Assembly: GCF_034351645.1 (NCBI RefSeq)
Contig: NZ_CP133782.1
Coordinates: 3,105,001-3,169,000 of the forward strand
Reading direction: 5' to 3'
Origin: Pseudomonas sp. DC1.2
GTDB taxonomy: Bacteria; Pseudomonadota; Gammaproteobacteria; Pseudomonadales; Pseudomonadaceae
Length of the DNA stretch: 64,000 nt
Part shown: piece after piece, positions 7,639 to 16,982 of the stretch
Layout: every line of letters begins with the position of its first letter
How positions within the stretch are numbered: position 1 is the first letter of the stretch
Position numbers and translations under genes: made by a program
Notes under the pieces: generated by a model
The model's input: only the letters and a program-made list of their open reading frames with translations
Database searches by the model: none
What the model was told of the DNA's origin: nothing

Positions 7639-10600
7639 TCAGGCGCTAACCACTGCCTGACCACTTAACGCCAGGTCCAGCAGTTCACGGTTAGCGACTG
7701 CGTACATGGCGTAGTCCGTGCCGCTGGCGGCACGGATGTCCACCAGCATGGCGCGCCAACGCTCGATCATGCCTTGGTTCTGCTCTATCCAAAGTTGCAG
7801 GCGTGCTTCCACGTCCTGCTCGCCGTCGCCCATTTGCAGGACCGAGATGGTGATCGCCCGTTGCTGCCAGTCGATGTCATCGCGGAACGCTTCACGGGCC
7901 AGCGCTTGCCAGTTGTTTTCAACCGGCAGTGCGCTGATCTGTTGCAAGTACCAAGTGATGTCCAGCGCGCTGCCCACAGCGAAGTAAGCCTTGGCGACAT
8001 CGGCCGGGTTCTGGCCAGTGACGTCAGACGCTTCAATAATCGGCAGCAAGGTGTACAGGTGAGTAGTGCCTGCAACCATGCGTGCCAGCAACTCAGGTAC
8101 ACCCGCAGCGACGTAGGCCTGATAACGGGTCTGCCAGCCTTCGCGGGTCGGACCCTCCAGCAGTTCGTCAAGCTTGAGGCCCAACGCGGCCAAATGTGGT
8201 CCGAAGTGTGCAACGTCACGTGCAGCGTTCTGCTCGTTGCGACGGCTGCGCAAGAACCAGCGCGTAGCGCGGCGGCCCAGGCGCATCAACTCGTCCATCA
8301 GTTCCAGTTGTACGTCAGCGGAAACCTGGTAATCCAGGGCTTCAATCTGACGGAACCAGTGCGGGAGGTGGAAGATGTCACGCACGATTACGTAAGCACC
8401 GGCCACGTTCGCCGGGCTCATGCCGGTCGACTCTTTGAGCCGTTGAACGAAGGTGATGCCCATGTGGTTCACCAGATCGTTGGCGATCTGGGTGCTGACG
8501 ATCTCACGCTTCAGACGGTGACGGCGCATGGCTTCGGAGAACTTGCTCACCAGCATCGGCGGGAAAGCGGTTTCCATGTCGCGGGTCAAGTAATCGTCGT
8601 CCGGCACTTGCGAGTTGAGCAGCGCTTCTTTGAGGTCGATCTTGCTGTAGGAGATCAGCACCGACAGTTCGGCACGGGTCAGGCCATGGCCAGACGCGAC
8701 GCGTTCTGCGAGCACTTCTTCGTTCGGCAGGAACTCAATGGCGCGATCCAGCTTGCCACGGCCTTCCAGATCGTTCATCAGGCGCTTGTATTCGGCGATC
8801 CGTTCGTAGGCACGACGGGCCGCCAGAGACAGTGCCTGAGTCTGTTTGTAGTTGTTGCCCAAGACCAGGCCGCCGACTTCATCGGTCATGCTGCCAAGCA
8901 ACTGGTTACGTTGCTTCTCGGTCATGTCTCCGGCCTGAACCACTTCGTTCAGCAGGATCTTGATGTTCACTTCGTGGTCGGAGCAGTCCACGCCGCCGGC
9001 GTTGTCGATGAAGTCGGTGTTGGAGCCGCCGCCATTGAGGCCAAATTCGACACGACCCAGTTGGGTCATCCCGAGGTTACCGCCCTCGCCCACCACTTTG
9101 CAGCGCAGTTCGTTGCCGTTCACGCGCAGTGCATCGTTAGCCTTGTCGCCGACGTCAGCGTGGCTTTCGGTGCTGGCTTTGACGTAGGTGCCGATGCCGC
9201 CGTTCCACAACAGGTCTACCGGTGCCTTGAGCAAGGCATTCAGCAGTTCGGTCGGGGTCAGCTTGTCGGCCTTGATGTCGAAACGTTCTTTCATCTGCGG
9301 GGAAATCGCGATGCTTTTCGCGCTGCGAGAGAAGATCCCGCCGCCTTCAGACATGATGCTGGTGTCGTAGTCCGACCACGCTGAACGTGGCAGATCGAAC
9401 AGGCGCTGACGTTCCGCGAAGCTATTGGCGGCCTGCGGGTTCGGGTCGATGAAGATGTGCAGGTGGTTGAAGGCCGCGACCAGTTGCAGGGTCTCGGACA
9501 TCAGCAAGCCATTACCGAACACGTCACCGGCCATGTCGCCGACGCCGACAACGGTGATGTTGTCTTTCTGGACGTTGATGCCGCGCTCGCGGAAATGACG
9601 TTGTACGCCGACCCACGCGCCCTTGGCGGTAATGCCCATTTTCTTGTGGTCGTAACCGGCCGAGCCGCCTGATGCGAAGGCGTCACCCAGCCAGAAACCG
9701 TAGTCGATGGCGATGCCGTTGGCGATGTCGGAGAACGTCGCGGTGCCTTTGTCCGCGGCAACCACCAGGTACGGGTCATCATCGTCATGCCGCACGACAT
9801 TGACCGGCGGCACCAGGGCGCCGTCTTTCAGGTTGTCAGTGATGTCCAACAGGCCCGAAATGAAGATGCGGTAGCAGGCGATGCCCTCAGCCGCGATCTC
9901 GTCCCGACCGCCGCCCAGTGGCAAGCGGCGAGGCAGGAAACCGCCCTTGGCACCCACCGGGACGATCACCGAGTTTTTCACTTGCTGGGCCTTTACCAGG
10001 CCCAGCACTTCGGTGCGGTAGTCTTCTTCACGATCAGACCAGCGCAAGCCGCCACGAGCAACGTTACCGAAGCGCAGGTGTACGCCTTCAACGCGAGGCG
10101 AGTAGACGAAGATTTCGAACTTCGGCACCGGCTTCGGCAGCTCAGGAATGGCATGCGGGTTGAACTTGAAGCTGAAGTAGGACTTGTTCTGACCATTGAC
10201 ATCGGTCTGGTAAAAGTTGGTCCGCAGAGTAGCCTTGATCAGGTCCAGGTAACGACGCAGAATCCGGTCTTCGTTCAGTACCTGAACGTCGTCCAGCGCG
10301 GTCACGATGGCTTGTTCCAGACGTTGCTGCTTGTCTTCCAGGTCGTCGCCGCTGAGCTTGCGCGCCAGGTAGAAGCGAGTCTTGAACAACCGGGTCAACT
10401 CGCGAGCGATGTCGGTGTGGTTGTTCAAGGTGCTGGCGATGTAACCCAGGTCGAAGCCCAGACGGATCTGCTTCATGTAACGGGCGTAGGCACGCAGCAG
10501 CGCAACATCGCGCCATGGCAAGCCCGCGGTCAGCACCAGACGGTTGAACGCATCGTTCTCGGCGTCACCGCGCACGATGTGGACGAACGCGTCCTGCAAG

Positions 10601-12504
10601 GTGTCGTTGAGCTGCTGGATATCGAGGTCCAGGCCTTCGGCAGCAGTGAACGCGAAGTCATGAATCCAGAACTCGCGGCCGTTGTTGTGACGCAGGCGAT
10701 ACGGGAACTCGCCCAGCACGCGCAATCCGAGGTTTTCCAGGATCGGCAACACGTCGGACAGCGCCAGCGGCGTGTCGGCGTGATACAGCTTGCAGTGCAG
10801 CTCGCGTTGACCCGAAACCTGACCCAGTGGCTGATAGAAACTCATCACCAGTGGGGTTTTTTCGGTAAGGCTCAGCAGGTGTTGCATGTCGACCACAGCC
10901 GAGTGCGCGGCGAAGCGCTCGCGGTATCCTGCCGGAAAACCTTTCGGGAAGTCCGCCAGCACGTTGGTGCCGTGAGCTTCGCCGAAGCTTTCGACAACAA
11001 GGCTGGCGTAATCGTCCTGCCAGCTGCGGCAGGCCTGCACCACTTCTTTTTCCAGCAGCACCGGGTCGATGTCGAGCCGATTCTTCGGGTCAACCCTCAG
11101 GATCAACTGCACACGGGCCAGTACGGACTCGGAGAAGAAGGTCCAGAACTCGCAGTCCGAGGCTTTCAGACGGTCCATCAGCACTTGCTGGATCTTCTGC
11201 CGCACTTCGGTGGAGTAAATGTCGCGCGGCACATAGGCCAGGCAGTAGCAAAAACGCCCGTAAGGGTCTTTGCGCAGGAACACGCGAATCTTGTTGCGTT
11301 CCTGAATCTGCACGATCGACATCACGGTGCTGAACAACTCATCTACCGGCGTCTGGAACAGATCGTCACGCGGCAGCACTTCGACCACCTGCGCCAGTTC
11401 CTTGCCCAGGTGGGCCTTGGACTGGAAGCCAGAACGGCGCTCGATTTCTTCGACCTTACGACGGATGTACGGGATGACCCGCACGCTCTCGCCGTACACC
11501 GAGGAGGTGTACAGGCCCATGAAGCGGCATTCTTTGATGACCTTACCGTCAGCGTCGATCTCACGGATCGACACGTAGTCCGGATAGGCAGGACGATGAA
11601 CCCGGCTTGGGTGTGCCGCCTTGGCGAACGACAGCAACGTCGGTTCGCGCAAGTAGTTAACGGCATACTCTTCAATGCGCAGGTCGTCGTAGGTCAACCC
11701 GGTGCGCAGCAGTTTAGTCAGGCCCAGGAAGGAATTCTGGTCGTACTCGAGATGGCCCCCGTCGGCTTCATCACGCACCACGAACTCTTCATAGCCGAGG
11801 AAGGTGAAGTGGTTGCCCACCAGCCATTCCAGGAAGCTTTTGATCTCGGCTTTTTCGTCGGCATCGACGTTGAACTGGCTGGTGTCGAGACCCGCGAGCA
11901 GTTCCTGGACCTTGGCTTTCATGGGCTCAAAATCGGCGACCGCGACGCGGACTTCACCGAGAACCTGTTCCAGCTCTTTGCTCAACACATTCAGTTCGGC
12001 CGCGTTGGCGCAGCGGTCGATTTCCAGGTACATCAGTGATTCTTGAAGAATGCCGTCGCCCTGGGTGCCCTTCGGCAGGATCTCCAGCAACTCGCCCTTG
12101 CTACCGCGGCGCGCGCTCAACACAGTCGTTTGCAGGGTGTGGATGCTGTAGCCGCGACGGTTCAGCTCGGTACGCACCGAGTCCACCAAAAAGGGCAGGT
12201 CGTGGTGCAGCACTTCGACCGCAGTATGGGTCGACTGCCAGCCGTGGCGTTCGTAATCAGGGTTGTAGACGCGCACTTGCGGCTGCGCGTGATCGAAGCG
12301 CTCAAGCAGGCGCCACGCAGAAAGGGTGCAGCCAGCGAGGTCGGACAGCCGACGCTGGGTCAGCTCGTCGAGGGAAATGATGCCGAAAAATTGTTCAGCG
12401 AACAGCGCCACTTGTGGCAGTGCCTGTTCACTGATGTGCTGCGCCAGTGCCGCTTGCAGTTGGTGCTGGAAGTCGGCTTTGCTGGCTGCGGTGAAGAACG
12501 CCAT
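7639..12504 (-). CDS. gdhB: NAD-dependent glutamate dehydrogenase, large 180-kDa class
   Basis: This enzyme oxidatively deaminates L-glutamate to 2-oxoglutarate and ammonia with NAD, feeding amino-acid carbon (notably from arginine) into the TCA cycle in the cytoplasm. The 1,621 residues match the 180-kDa class. A long N-terminal regulatory part precedes the catalytic region. Its signatures include FGNVARGGLRWSDREEDYRT, VPVGAKGGF (substrate-binding lysine), PYLVVAADKGTATFSDIAN and the NAD-binding segment ITVVGVGDMAGDVFGNGLLM. I start at the ATG at 12504, which has GGAG nine bases upstream; an extension to 12552 lacks a site. It is monocistronic and ends at a terminator shared with the converging lipoprotein gene. 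Confidence 0.95.
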   Translation of the reverse strand: MAFFTAASKADFQHQLQAALAQHISEQALPQVALFAEQFFGIISLDELTQRRLSDLAGCTLSAWRLLERFDHAQPQVRVYNPDYERHGWQSTHTAVEVLHHDLPFLVDSVRTELNRRGYSIHTLQTTVLSARRGSKGELLEILPKGTQGDGILQESLMYLEIDRCANAAELNVLSKELEQVLGEVRVAVADFEPMKAKVQELLAGLDTSQFNVDADEKAEIKSFLEWLVGNHFTFLGYEEFVVRDEADGGHLEYDQNSFLGLTKLLRTGLTYDDLRIEEYAVNYLREPTLLSFAKAAHPSRVHRPAYPDYVSIREIDADGKVIKECRFMGLYTSSVYGESVRVIPYIRRKVEEIERRSGFQSKAHLGKELAQVVEVLPRDDLFQTPVDELFSTVMSIVQIQERNKIRVFLRKDPYGRFCYCLAYVPRDIYSTEVRQKIQQVLMDRLKASDCEFWTFFSESVLARVQLILRVDPKNRLDIDPVLLEKEVVQACRSWQDDYASLVVESFGEAHGTNVLADFPKGFPAGYRERFAAHSAVVDMQHLLSLTEKTPLVMSFYQPLGQVSGQRELHCKLYHADTPLALSDVLPILENLGLRVLGEFPYRLRHNNGREFWIHDFAFTAAEGLDLDIQQLNDTLQDAFVHIVRGDAENDAFNRLVLTAGLPWRDVALLRAYARYMKQIRLGFDLGYIASTLNNHTDIARELTRLFKTRFYLARKLSGDDLEDKQQRLEQAIVTALDDVQVLNEDRILRRYLDLIKATLRTNFYQTDVNGQNKSYFSFKFNPHAIPELPKPVPKFEIFVYSPRVEGVHLRFGNVARGGLRWSDREEDYRTEVLGLVKAQQVKNSVIVPVGAKGGFLPRRLPLGGGRDEIAAEGIACYRIFISGLLDITDNLKDGALVPPVNVVRHDDDDPYLVVAADKGTATFSDIANGIAIDYGFWLGDAFASGGSAGYDHKKMGITAKGAWVGVQRHFRERGINVQKDNITVVGVGDMAGDVFGNGLLMSETLQLVAAFNHLHIFIDPNPQAANSFAERQRLFDLPRSAWSDYDTSIMSEGGGIFSRSAKSIAISPQMKERFDIKADKLTPTELLNALLKAPVDLLWNGGIGTYVKASTESHADVGDKANDALRVNGNELRCKVVGEGGNLGMTQLGRVEFGLNGGGSNTDFIDNAGGVDCSDHEVNIKILLNEVVQAGDMTEKQRNQLLGSMTDEVGGLVLGNNYKQTQALSLAARRAYERIAEYKRLMNDLEGRGKLDRAIEFLPNEEVLAERVASGHGLTRAELSVLISYSKIDLKEALLNSQVPDDDYLTRDMETAFPPMLVSKFSEAMRRHRLKREIVSTQIANDLVNHMGITFVQRLKESTGMSPANVAGAYVIVRDIFHLPHWFRQIEALDYQVSADVQLELMDELMRLGRRATRWFLRSRRNEQNAARDVAHFGPHLAALGLKLDELLEGPTREGWQTRYQAYVAAGVPELLARMVAGTTHLYTLLPIIEASDVTGQNPADVAKAYFAVGSALDITWYLQQISALPVENNWQALAREAFRDDIDWQQRAITISVLQMGDGEQDVEARLQLWIEQNQGMIERWRAMLVDIRAASGTDYAMYAVANRELLDLALSGQAVVSA

Positions 12505-12963
12505 CTGTGGTACTCCGCTTGGGCTTGTTATTGATGGAAGCGTCGCGTGCAAAACCCCTTTCGGGGCGATCCGTCAGCCTGCTCCTGATTCTCGGGCAGA
12601 GGAAACAGGATGACAGGTGGGTGAAGCTGGACGAGACACTCAGGTCACATTCACCTTCCATGAATGGGTATCGGCAAAAACGACTGTACGATGAATTGCA
12701 CAACGCCTTTATGGGTATCCATTGGTTGCGCAGCTTAACGAGTGCGACAACGTGCCTGCTTGCGGCGCTGCGACATATTCGTTCATCGGCACGTAACTCA
12801 CCTCCTGCGCATCGAGCAACACTAGCAGTCATCAAGGGAAAAAGCCGTTTAATGCCCGGTTTTACGGCACAGACTCTGACACTCAAACGAGCAGAAATTC
12901 CCTTCTACTGGCAGAATCGCCCTTTGTTCGTCTTCACAATGCTCGTCGAGCCAGGAATTCCCC
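12505..12963. other. Intergenic region between gdhB and a small acidic-protein gene
   Basis: This stretch of 459 bases lies between divergent genes and should carry both promoters. Frames crossing it on both strands have no ribosome sites or recognisable products. I see no strong sigma-70 hexamer pair, palindromic operator or hairpin that I would defend. Confidence 0.45.
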
Positions 12964-13320
12964 ATGCAAATGACCACCGCCCTCTTGATCGTCAACCCAT
13001 GCGATGACGAAGAAGACAACATGGCCATGCTCTGCTGCCACAGCGATCAGGGCGATATGTTCCTGATGACCCGTTACCCGGACGAGGATGCACTGGACAT
13101 CACGCTCGACGGCGAGCCATCGACCCTGGACGGGGTCAAAGTCACACTCAGCCCTACCCGTCTGCTGATTGAAATTGCTGCGGGCGATGTGGACGCACTG
13201 AATGGTGACGATTCTTTGGAAATCATTCACAGCACCGACGTGAGTGATTTGGCGGAAGTGGAGGAAACGTTGCAGAACATTCTCAAGGGGACCGGGACCT
13301 ATATCAGCGAGTTGACCTGA
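12964..13320 (+). CDS. Small acidic protein of unknown function
   Basis: The 118-residue product is strongly acidic (for example NPCDDEEDNMAMLCC and YPDEDALDITLDGE) with no signal peptide or membrane segment, so it should be cytoplasmic. It alternates predicted beta strands (VKVTLSPTRLLIEIAAG) with a C-terminal helix (SDLAEVEETLQNILKGTGTY). The ATG at 12964 has AGGA nine bases upstream. Similar small proteins are common in Pseudomonas, but I cannot name a function. A perfect palindrome at 13338 follows the stop and may serve as its terminator. Confidence 0.7.
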   Translation: MQMTTALLIVNPCDDEEDNMAMLCCHSDQGDMFLMTRYPDEDALDITLDGEPSTLDGVKVTLSPTRLLIEIAAGDVDALNGDDSLEIIHSTDVSDLAEVEETLQNILKGTGTYISELT

Positions 13321-13337
13321 TTCCTCCCTTCCGGACA

Positions 13338-13367
13338 CTGATCGTTCCCACGCGTGGGAACGATCAG
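13338..13367. repeat. 30-base perfect palindrome, dispersed repeat type
   Basis: The arms CTGATCGTTCCCACG and CGTGGGAACGATCAG form a perfect inverted repeat with no spacer, 17 bases after the small acidic-protein gene. The half-arm CGCGTGGGAACGATCA recurs exactly at 43487-43502, and a decayed full copy is at 63524-63549. Palindromes of this kind are scattered between genes in the P. fluorescens group. It may also work as a transcription stop or mRNA stabiliser. Confidence 0.8.
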
Positions 13368-13509
13368 TCGTAAGGCGTGGGAACAAACGTTAATCCGCAC
13401 TTTGCACAAAATGCCGTTAGTCGCCACACCCTGCGATGCATTAAAGTAACGCCCCCAGCCCTGACGTTATTCGAACGCCTTCGGCCACCCTCTCCAGGAA
13501 CAGTCATCG

Positions 13510-14469
<960 letters not shown>

Positions 14470-14474
14470 CCCCG

Positions 14475-15419
14475 ATGAACGCCCTTCTGCCATCTGAGCC
14501 GGGTATCCGCGTCAGCCTCGCCGAGCTGATCGAGATGCGCCATCGCGTGCGCGAAGTGCAACTGTTCTCCACCCCCAGCCAGCGCAGTCCGCTAATAGGC
14601 CTGCACCACTCCAAGCTGCGTGGACGCGGCGTGGACTTCGATCAGGTGCGGGTTTATCAGGCTGGCGACGACGTGCGCACCATCGACTGGCGCGTCACCG
14701 CAAGGACGCAGGAACCCCACACCAAGCTGTTCCATGAAGAGCGCGAGCGACCGATTTTCATCATGGTCGAACAAAGCCGTCGGTTGTTTTTCGGCTCGGG
14801 ACTGATGTTCAAATCAGTGCTGGCGGCCCAAGCGGCAAGCCTGATCGGCTGGGCCGCGCTGGGGCATAACGACCGCGTTGGCGGGCTGGTGTTCGGCGAC
14901 AACGAGCATTACGAAATCAAGCCCCGGCGCAGCAAGCAAAGCCTGCTGCAATTGCTCAACCGACTGGTGCGGGTCAACCAGTCGCTCAATACTGAAAGCG
15001 AACCGGACCGCGACGGTTTGAACATTGCCCTGCGCCGGGCCCGTGAAGTGTTACGTCCCGGCAGCTTGGTGATTGTGATCTGCGATGAGCGCGCGCTGAC
15101 CGACGGAGCCGAGCAACAGCTGAGCCTATTGTCACGCCATTGCGACCTGTTGCTGCTGCCGCTGTCCGACCCGCTGGATCACGCCCTGCCCGCCGCCGGC
15201 CTGCTGCGCTTTGCTGAGCGCGGTGCGCAACTGGAACTCGACACCCTCAATTTCGACCTACGCCAGCGCTACCGTGCCCAGGCCGAGGCGCGTATTGCAC
15301 GATGGGAACTGCTGGCACAGAAACTGCGGATAGTGTTAATGCCCTTGAGCACCCAGAGTGAGATGGTCGAACAGTTGCGCGAGTACCTGAACCCACAAAA
15401 ACCGGGGAAAGCTCGATGA
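14475..15419 (+). CDS. DUF58-domain protein of the MoxR/Bat operon
   Basis: The 314-residue product carries the DUF58 signature (VYQAGDDVRTIDWRVTAR, then HEERERPIFIMVE), followed by a degenerate VWA-like fold (LNIALRRAREVLRPGSLVIV). DUF58 proteins always accompany MoxR ATPases and are thought to be their direct partners at the membrane or in the cytoplasm; no membrane segment is obvious. The start at 14475 lies five bases after the moxR stop. A TTG at 14466 overlapping moxR is possible but less likely. The stop overlaps the next gene as ATGA, indicating translational coupling. Confidence 0.9.
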   Translation: MNALLPSEPGIRVSLAELIEMRHRVREVQLFSTPSQRSPLIGLHHSKLRGRGVDFDQVRVYQAGDDVRTIDWRVTARTQEPHTKLFHEERERPIFIMVEQSRRLFFGSGLMFKSVLAAQAASLIGWAALGHNDRVGGLVFGDNEHYEIKPRRSKQSLLQLLNRLVRVNQSLNTESEPDRDGLNIALRRAREVLRPGSLVIVICDERALTDGAEQQLSLLSRHCDLLLLPLSDPLDHALPAAGLLRFAERGAQLELDTLNFDLRQRYRAQAEARIARWELLAQKLRIVLMPLSTQSEMVEQLREYLNPQKPGKAR

Positions 15420-15910
15420 GCAGCCTCGATCAACTGCAACCGCTGATGTCACCGCCACCGATCGCGTTCTGGCCTCCGGCACCGGGCTGGTGGTTGTTGC
15501 TGGTGTTAGTGCCGCTGATCGGTTTCGGACTATGGAAAGCCCGGCGTTTGATCCCGAACAAACGCCCAATCGTGCGCGCGGAACAACCGCTGGACCCGGT
15601 GCGCCTAGCCGCCCTGGCCGAACTGGCGCTGATGCCAAAACCCTACGACGGGGCTCCGGCAGGCGCCTGGTTGCAGCAACTCAACGGTTTGCTCAAGCGC
15701 CTGTGCCGCAACCATTACCCCTACAGCCAGAGTCACACCCTTAACGGCCGCAAATGGCTGGCCTTCCTCGACAACCGCTGCCCCGCTGCCGGCCTGACGC
15801 GCTGGATGGTCTTGGTAGAGGGCGCCTACAAACCCGAATGCAAACTCGATGACAAGGCCATCGCCGGCCTGACTCAAGCCGTCGACACCTGGATTCGCAA
15901 ACATGTTTGA
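15416..15910 (+). CDS. DUF4381 membrane protein of the MoxR/Bat operon
   Basis: The 164-residue product has one N-terminal membrane segment (PGWWLLLVLVPLIGFGLW) preceded by a Pro-rich start (LMSPPPIAFWPPAPG) typical of DUF4381. A cytoplasmic helical domain follows (GAWLQQLNGLLKRLCRNHYP and GRKWLAFLDNRCPAAG). Its role is unknown; it is regularly found between DUF58 and the VWA proteins and may anchor the complex. It overlaps both neighbours, by ATGA with DUF58 and by eight bases with the following VWA gene. Confidence 0.88.
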   Translation: MSSLDQLQPLMSPPPIAFWPPAPGWWLLLVLVPLIGFGLWKARRLIPNKRPIVRAEQPLDPVRLAALAELALMPKPYDGAPAGAWLQQLNGLLKRLCRNHYPYSQSHTLNGRKWLAFLDNRCPAAGLTRWMVLVEGAYKPECKLDDKAIAGLTQAVDTWIRKHV

Positions 15911-16982
15911 GTTCGCCTGGCCCTGGATCTTCGCCCTGCTACCGCTGCCTTGGCTGATGCGGGTCATGCTGCCGGTAGCCGACAGTGGCGAGCCGGCACT
16001 CAACGTCAGTTTCCTCGGTGACCTCGAACACCTGTCACGGCGTCGAGCCCGAGTCAGTCTGCCGGCCTGGCGCCATCAGGCACCCTTCATATTGCTGTGG
16101 CTCATTCTGCTGATCGCAGCGGCACGCCCACAGTGGCTTGGCGAGCCGCTGCCCGTTGCGGCCAGTGGCCGCGACCTGTTGGTGGCGGTAGACGTGTCCG
16201 GCTCCATGGAGTTTCCTGACATGCAGTGGCAAGACGACGACGTCAGCCGACTGGCGCTGGTTCAACATCTGCTCGGTGACTTTCTGGAAAGCCGCGAAGG
16301 CGACCGGGTCGGGCTGATTCTGTTTGGCAGCCAGGCCTATCTGCAAGCGCCGTTGACCTTTGACCGCCACACCGTGCGCGTATGGCTCGACGAAGCGCGA
16401 ATTGGCATCGCAGGCAAAAACACCGCCATCGGCGATGCCATTGGCCTGGCCCTCAAGCGCTTGCGTATGCGTCCGGCCCAGAGTCGGGTGCTGATTCTGG
16501 TCACTGATGGCGCCAACAATGGCGGCGAAATCGACCCACTCACAGCGGCGCGACTGGCCGCCAAAGAAGGCGTGAAAATCTACCCCATCGGCATCGGCGC
16601 CGATCCTGAACAAAGCGGCACGCCGGGTTTCCTCGGCGTCAATCCGAGCCTGGACCTTGACGAACCTGCGCTCAAAGACATCGCTCAAGCCACTGGCGGC
16701 CAGTATTTCCGGGCCCGCGACGGTAAGGAGTTGCAAGCGATCAAGGATACCCTCGACAAGCTGGAACCGGTCGCCCAGCAACCCACCCAGGCCCGACCGG
16801 CCCAGGCGTTGTATCACTGGCCTCTGGCCTTGGCGCTGCTGTTAAGCATGCTGCTGGTGGTGCGCGAGCGTTGGCCGCACAACCCGTTGCAGCGCGTATT
16901 GAGCAAAAAACTGTTTTTGCAGGCTCAACTGCCGGACTGGCGCCAAAGGCTCAAACGCCTGCGCTTGCGGAGGCGCCGATGA
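15903..16982 (+). CDS. VWA-domain membrane protein (BatA-like)
   Basis: The 359-residue product has an N-terminal hydrophobic region (FAWPWIFALLPLPWLMRVML and FILLWLILLIAAA). A von Willebrand A domain follows, with an intact MIDAS motif D97-V-S99-G-S101 and the later TDGANNGG loop. A C-terminal membrane helix (WPLALALLLSMLLVV) and a basic tail (RLKRLRLRRRR) end it. BatA-type proteins place the VWA domain between two membrane anchors, where it binds metal and partner proteins. The gene overlaps its upstream neighbour by eight bases and the downstream VWA/TPR gene as ATGA. Confidence 0.92.
   Translation: MFEFAWPWIFALLPLPWLMRVMLPVADSGEPALNVSFLGDLEHLSRRRARVSLPAWRHQAPFILLWLILLIAAARPQWLGEPLPVAASGRDLLVAVDVSGSMEFPDMQWQDDDVSRLALVQHLLGDFLESREGDRVGLILFGSQAYLQAPLTFDRHTVRVWLDEARIGIAGKNTAIGDAIGLALKRLRMRPAQSRVLILVTDGANNGGEIDPLTAARLAAKEGVKIYPIGIGADPEQSGTPGFLGVNPSLDLDEPALKDIAQATGGQYFRARDGKELQAIKDTLDKLEPVAQQPTQARPAQALYHWPLALALLLSMLLVVRERWPHNPLQRVLSKKLFLQAQLPDWRQRLKRLRLRRRR

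Noticed and set aside
7774..12039. Long plus-strand frames of 536 and 750 codons opposite gdhB
   Set aside because: They are antisense shadows produced by the high-GC codon pattern of gdhB; their translations are His/Gln/Val-rich without domains, and the opposite strand encodes a clear enzyme over the full length.
12507..13007. Plus-strand frame of 166 codons between gdhB and the small acidic-protein gene
   Set aside because: No ribosome site or recognisable sequence, and it overlaps the better-supported gene at 12964 in another frame.
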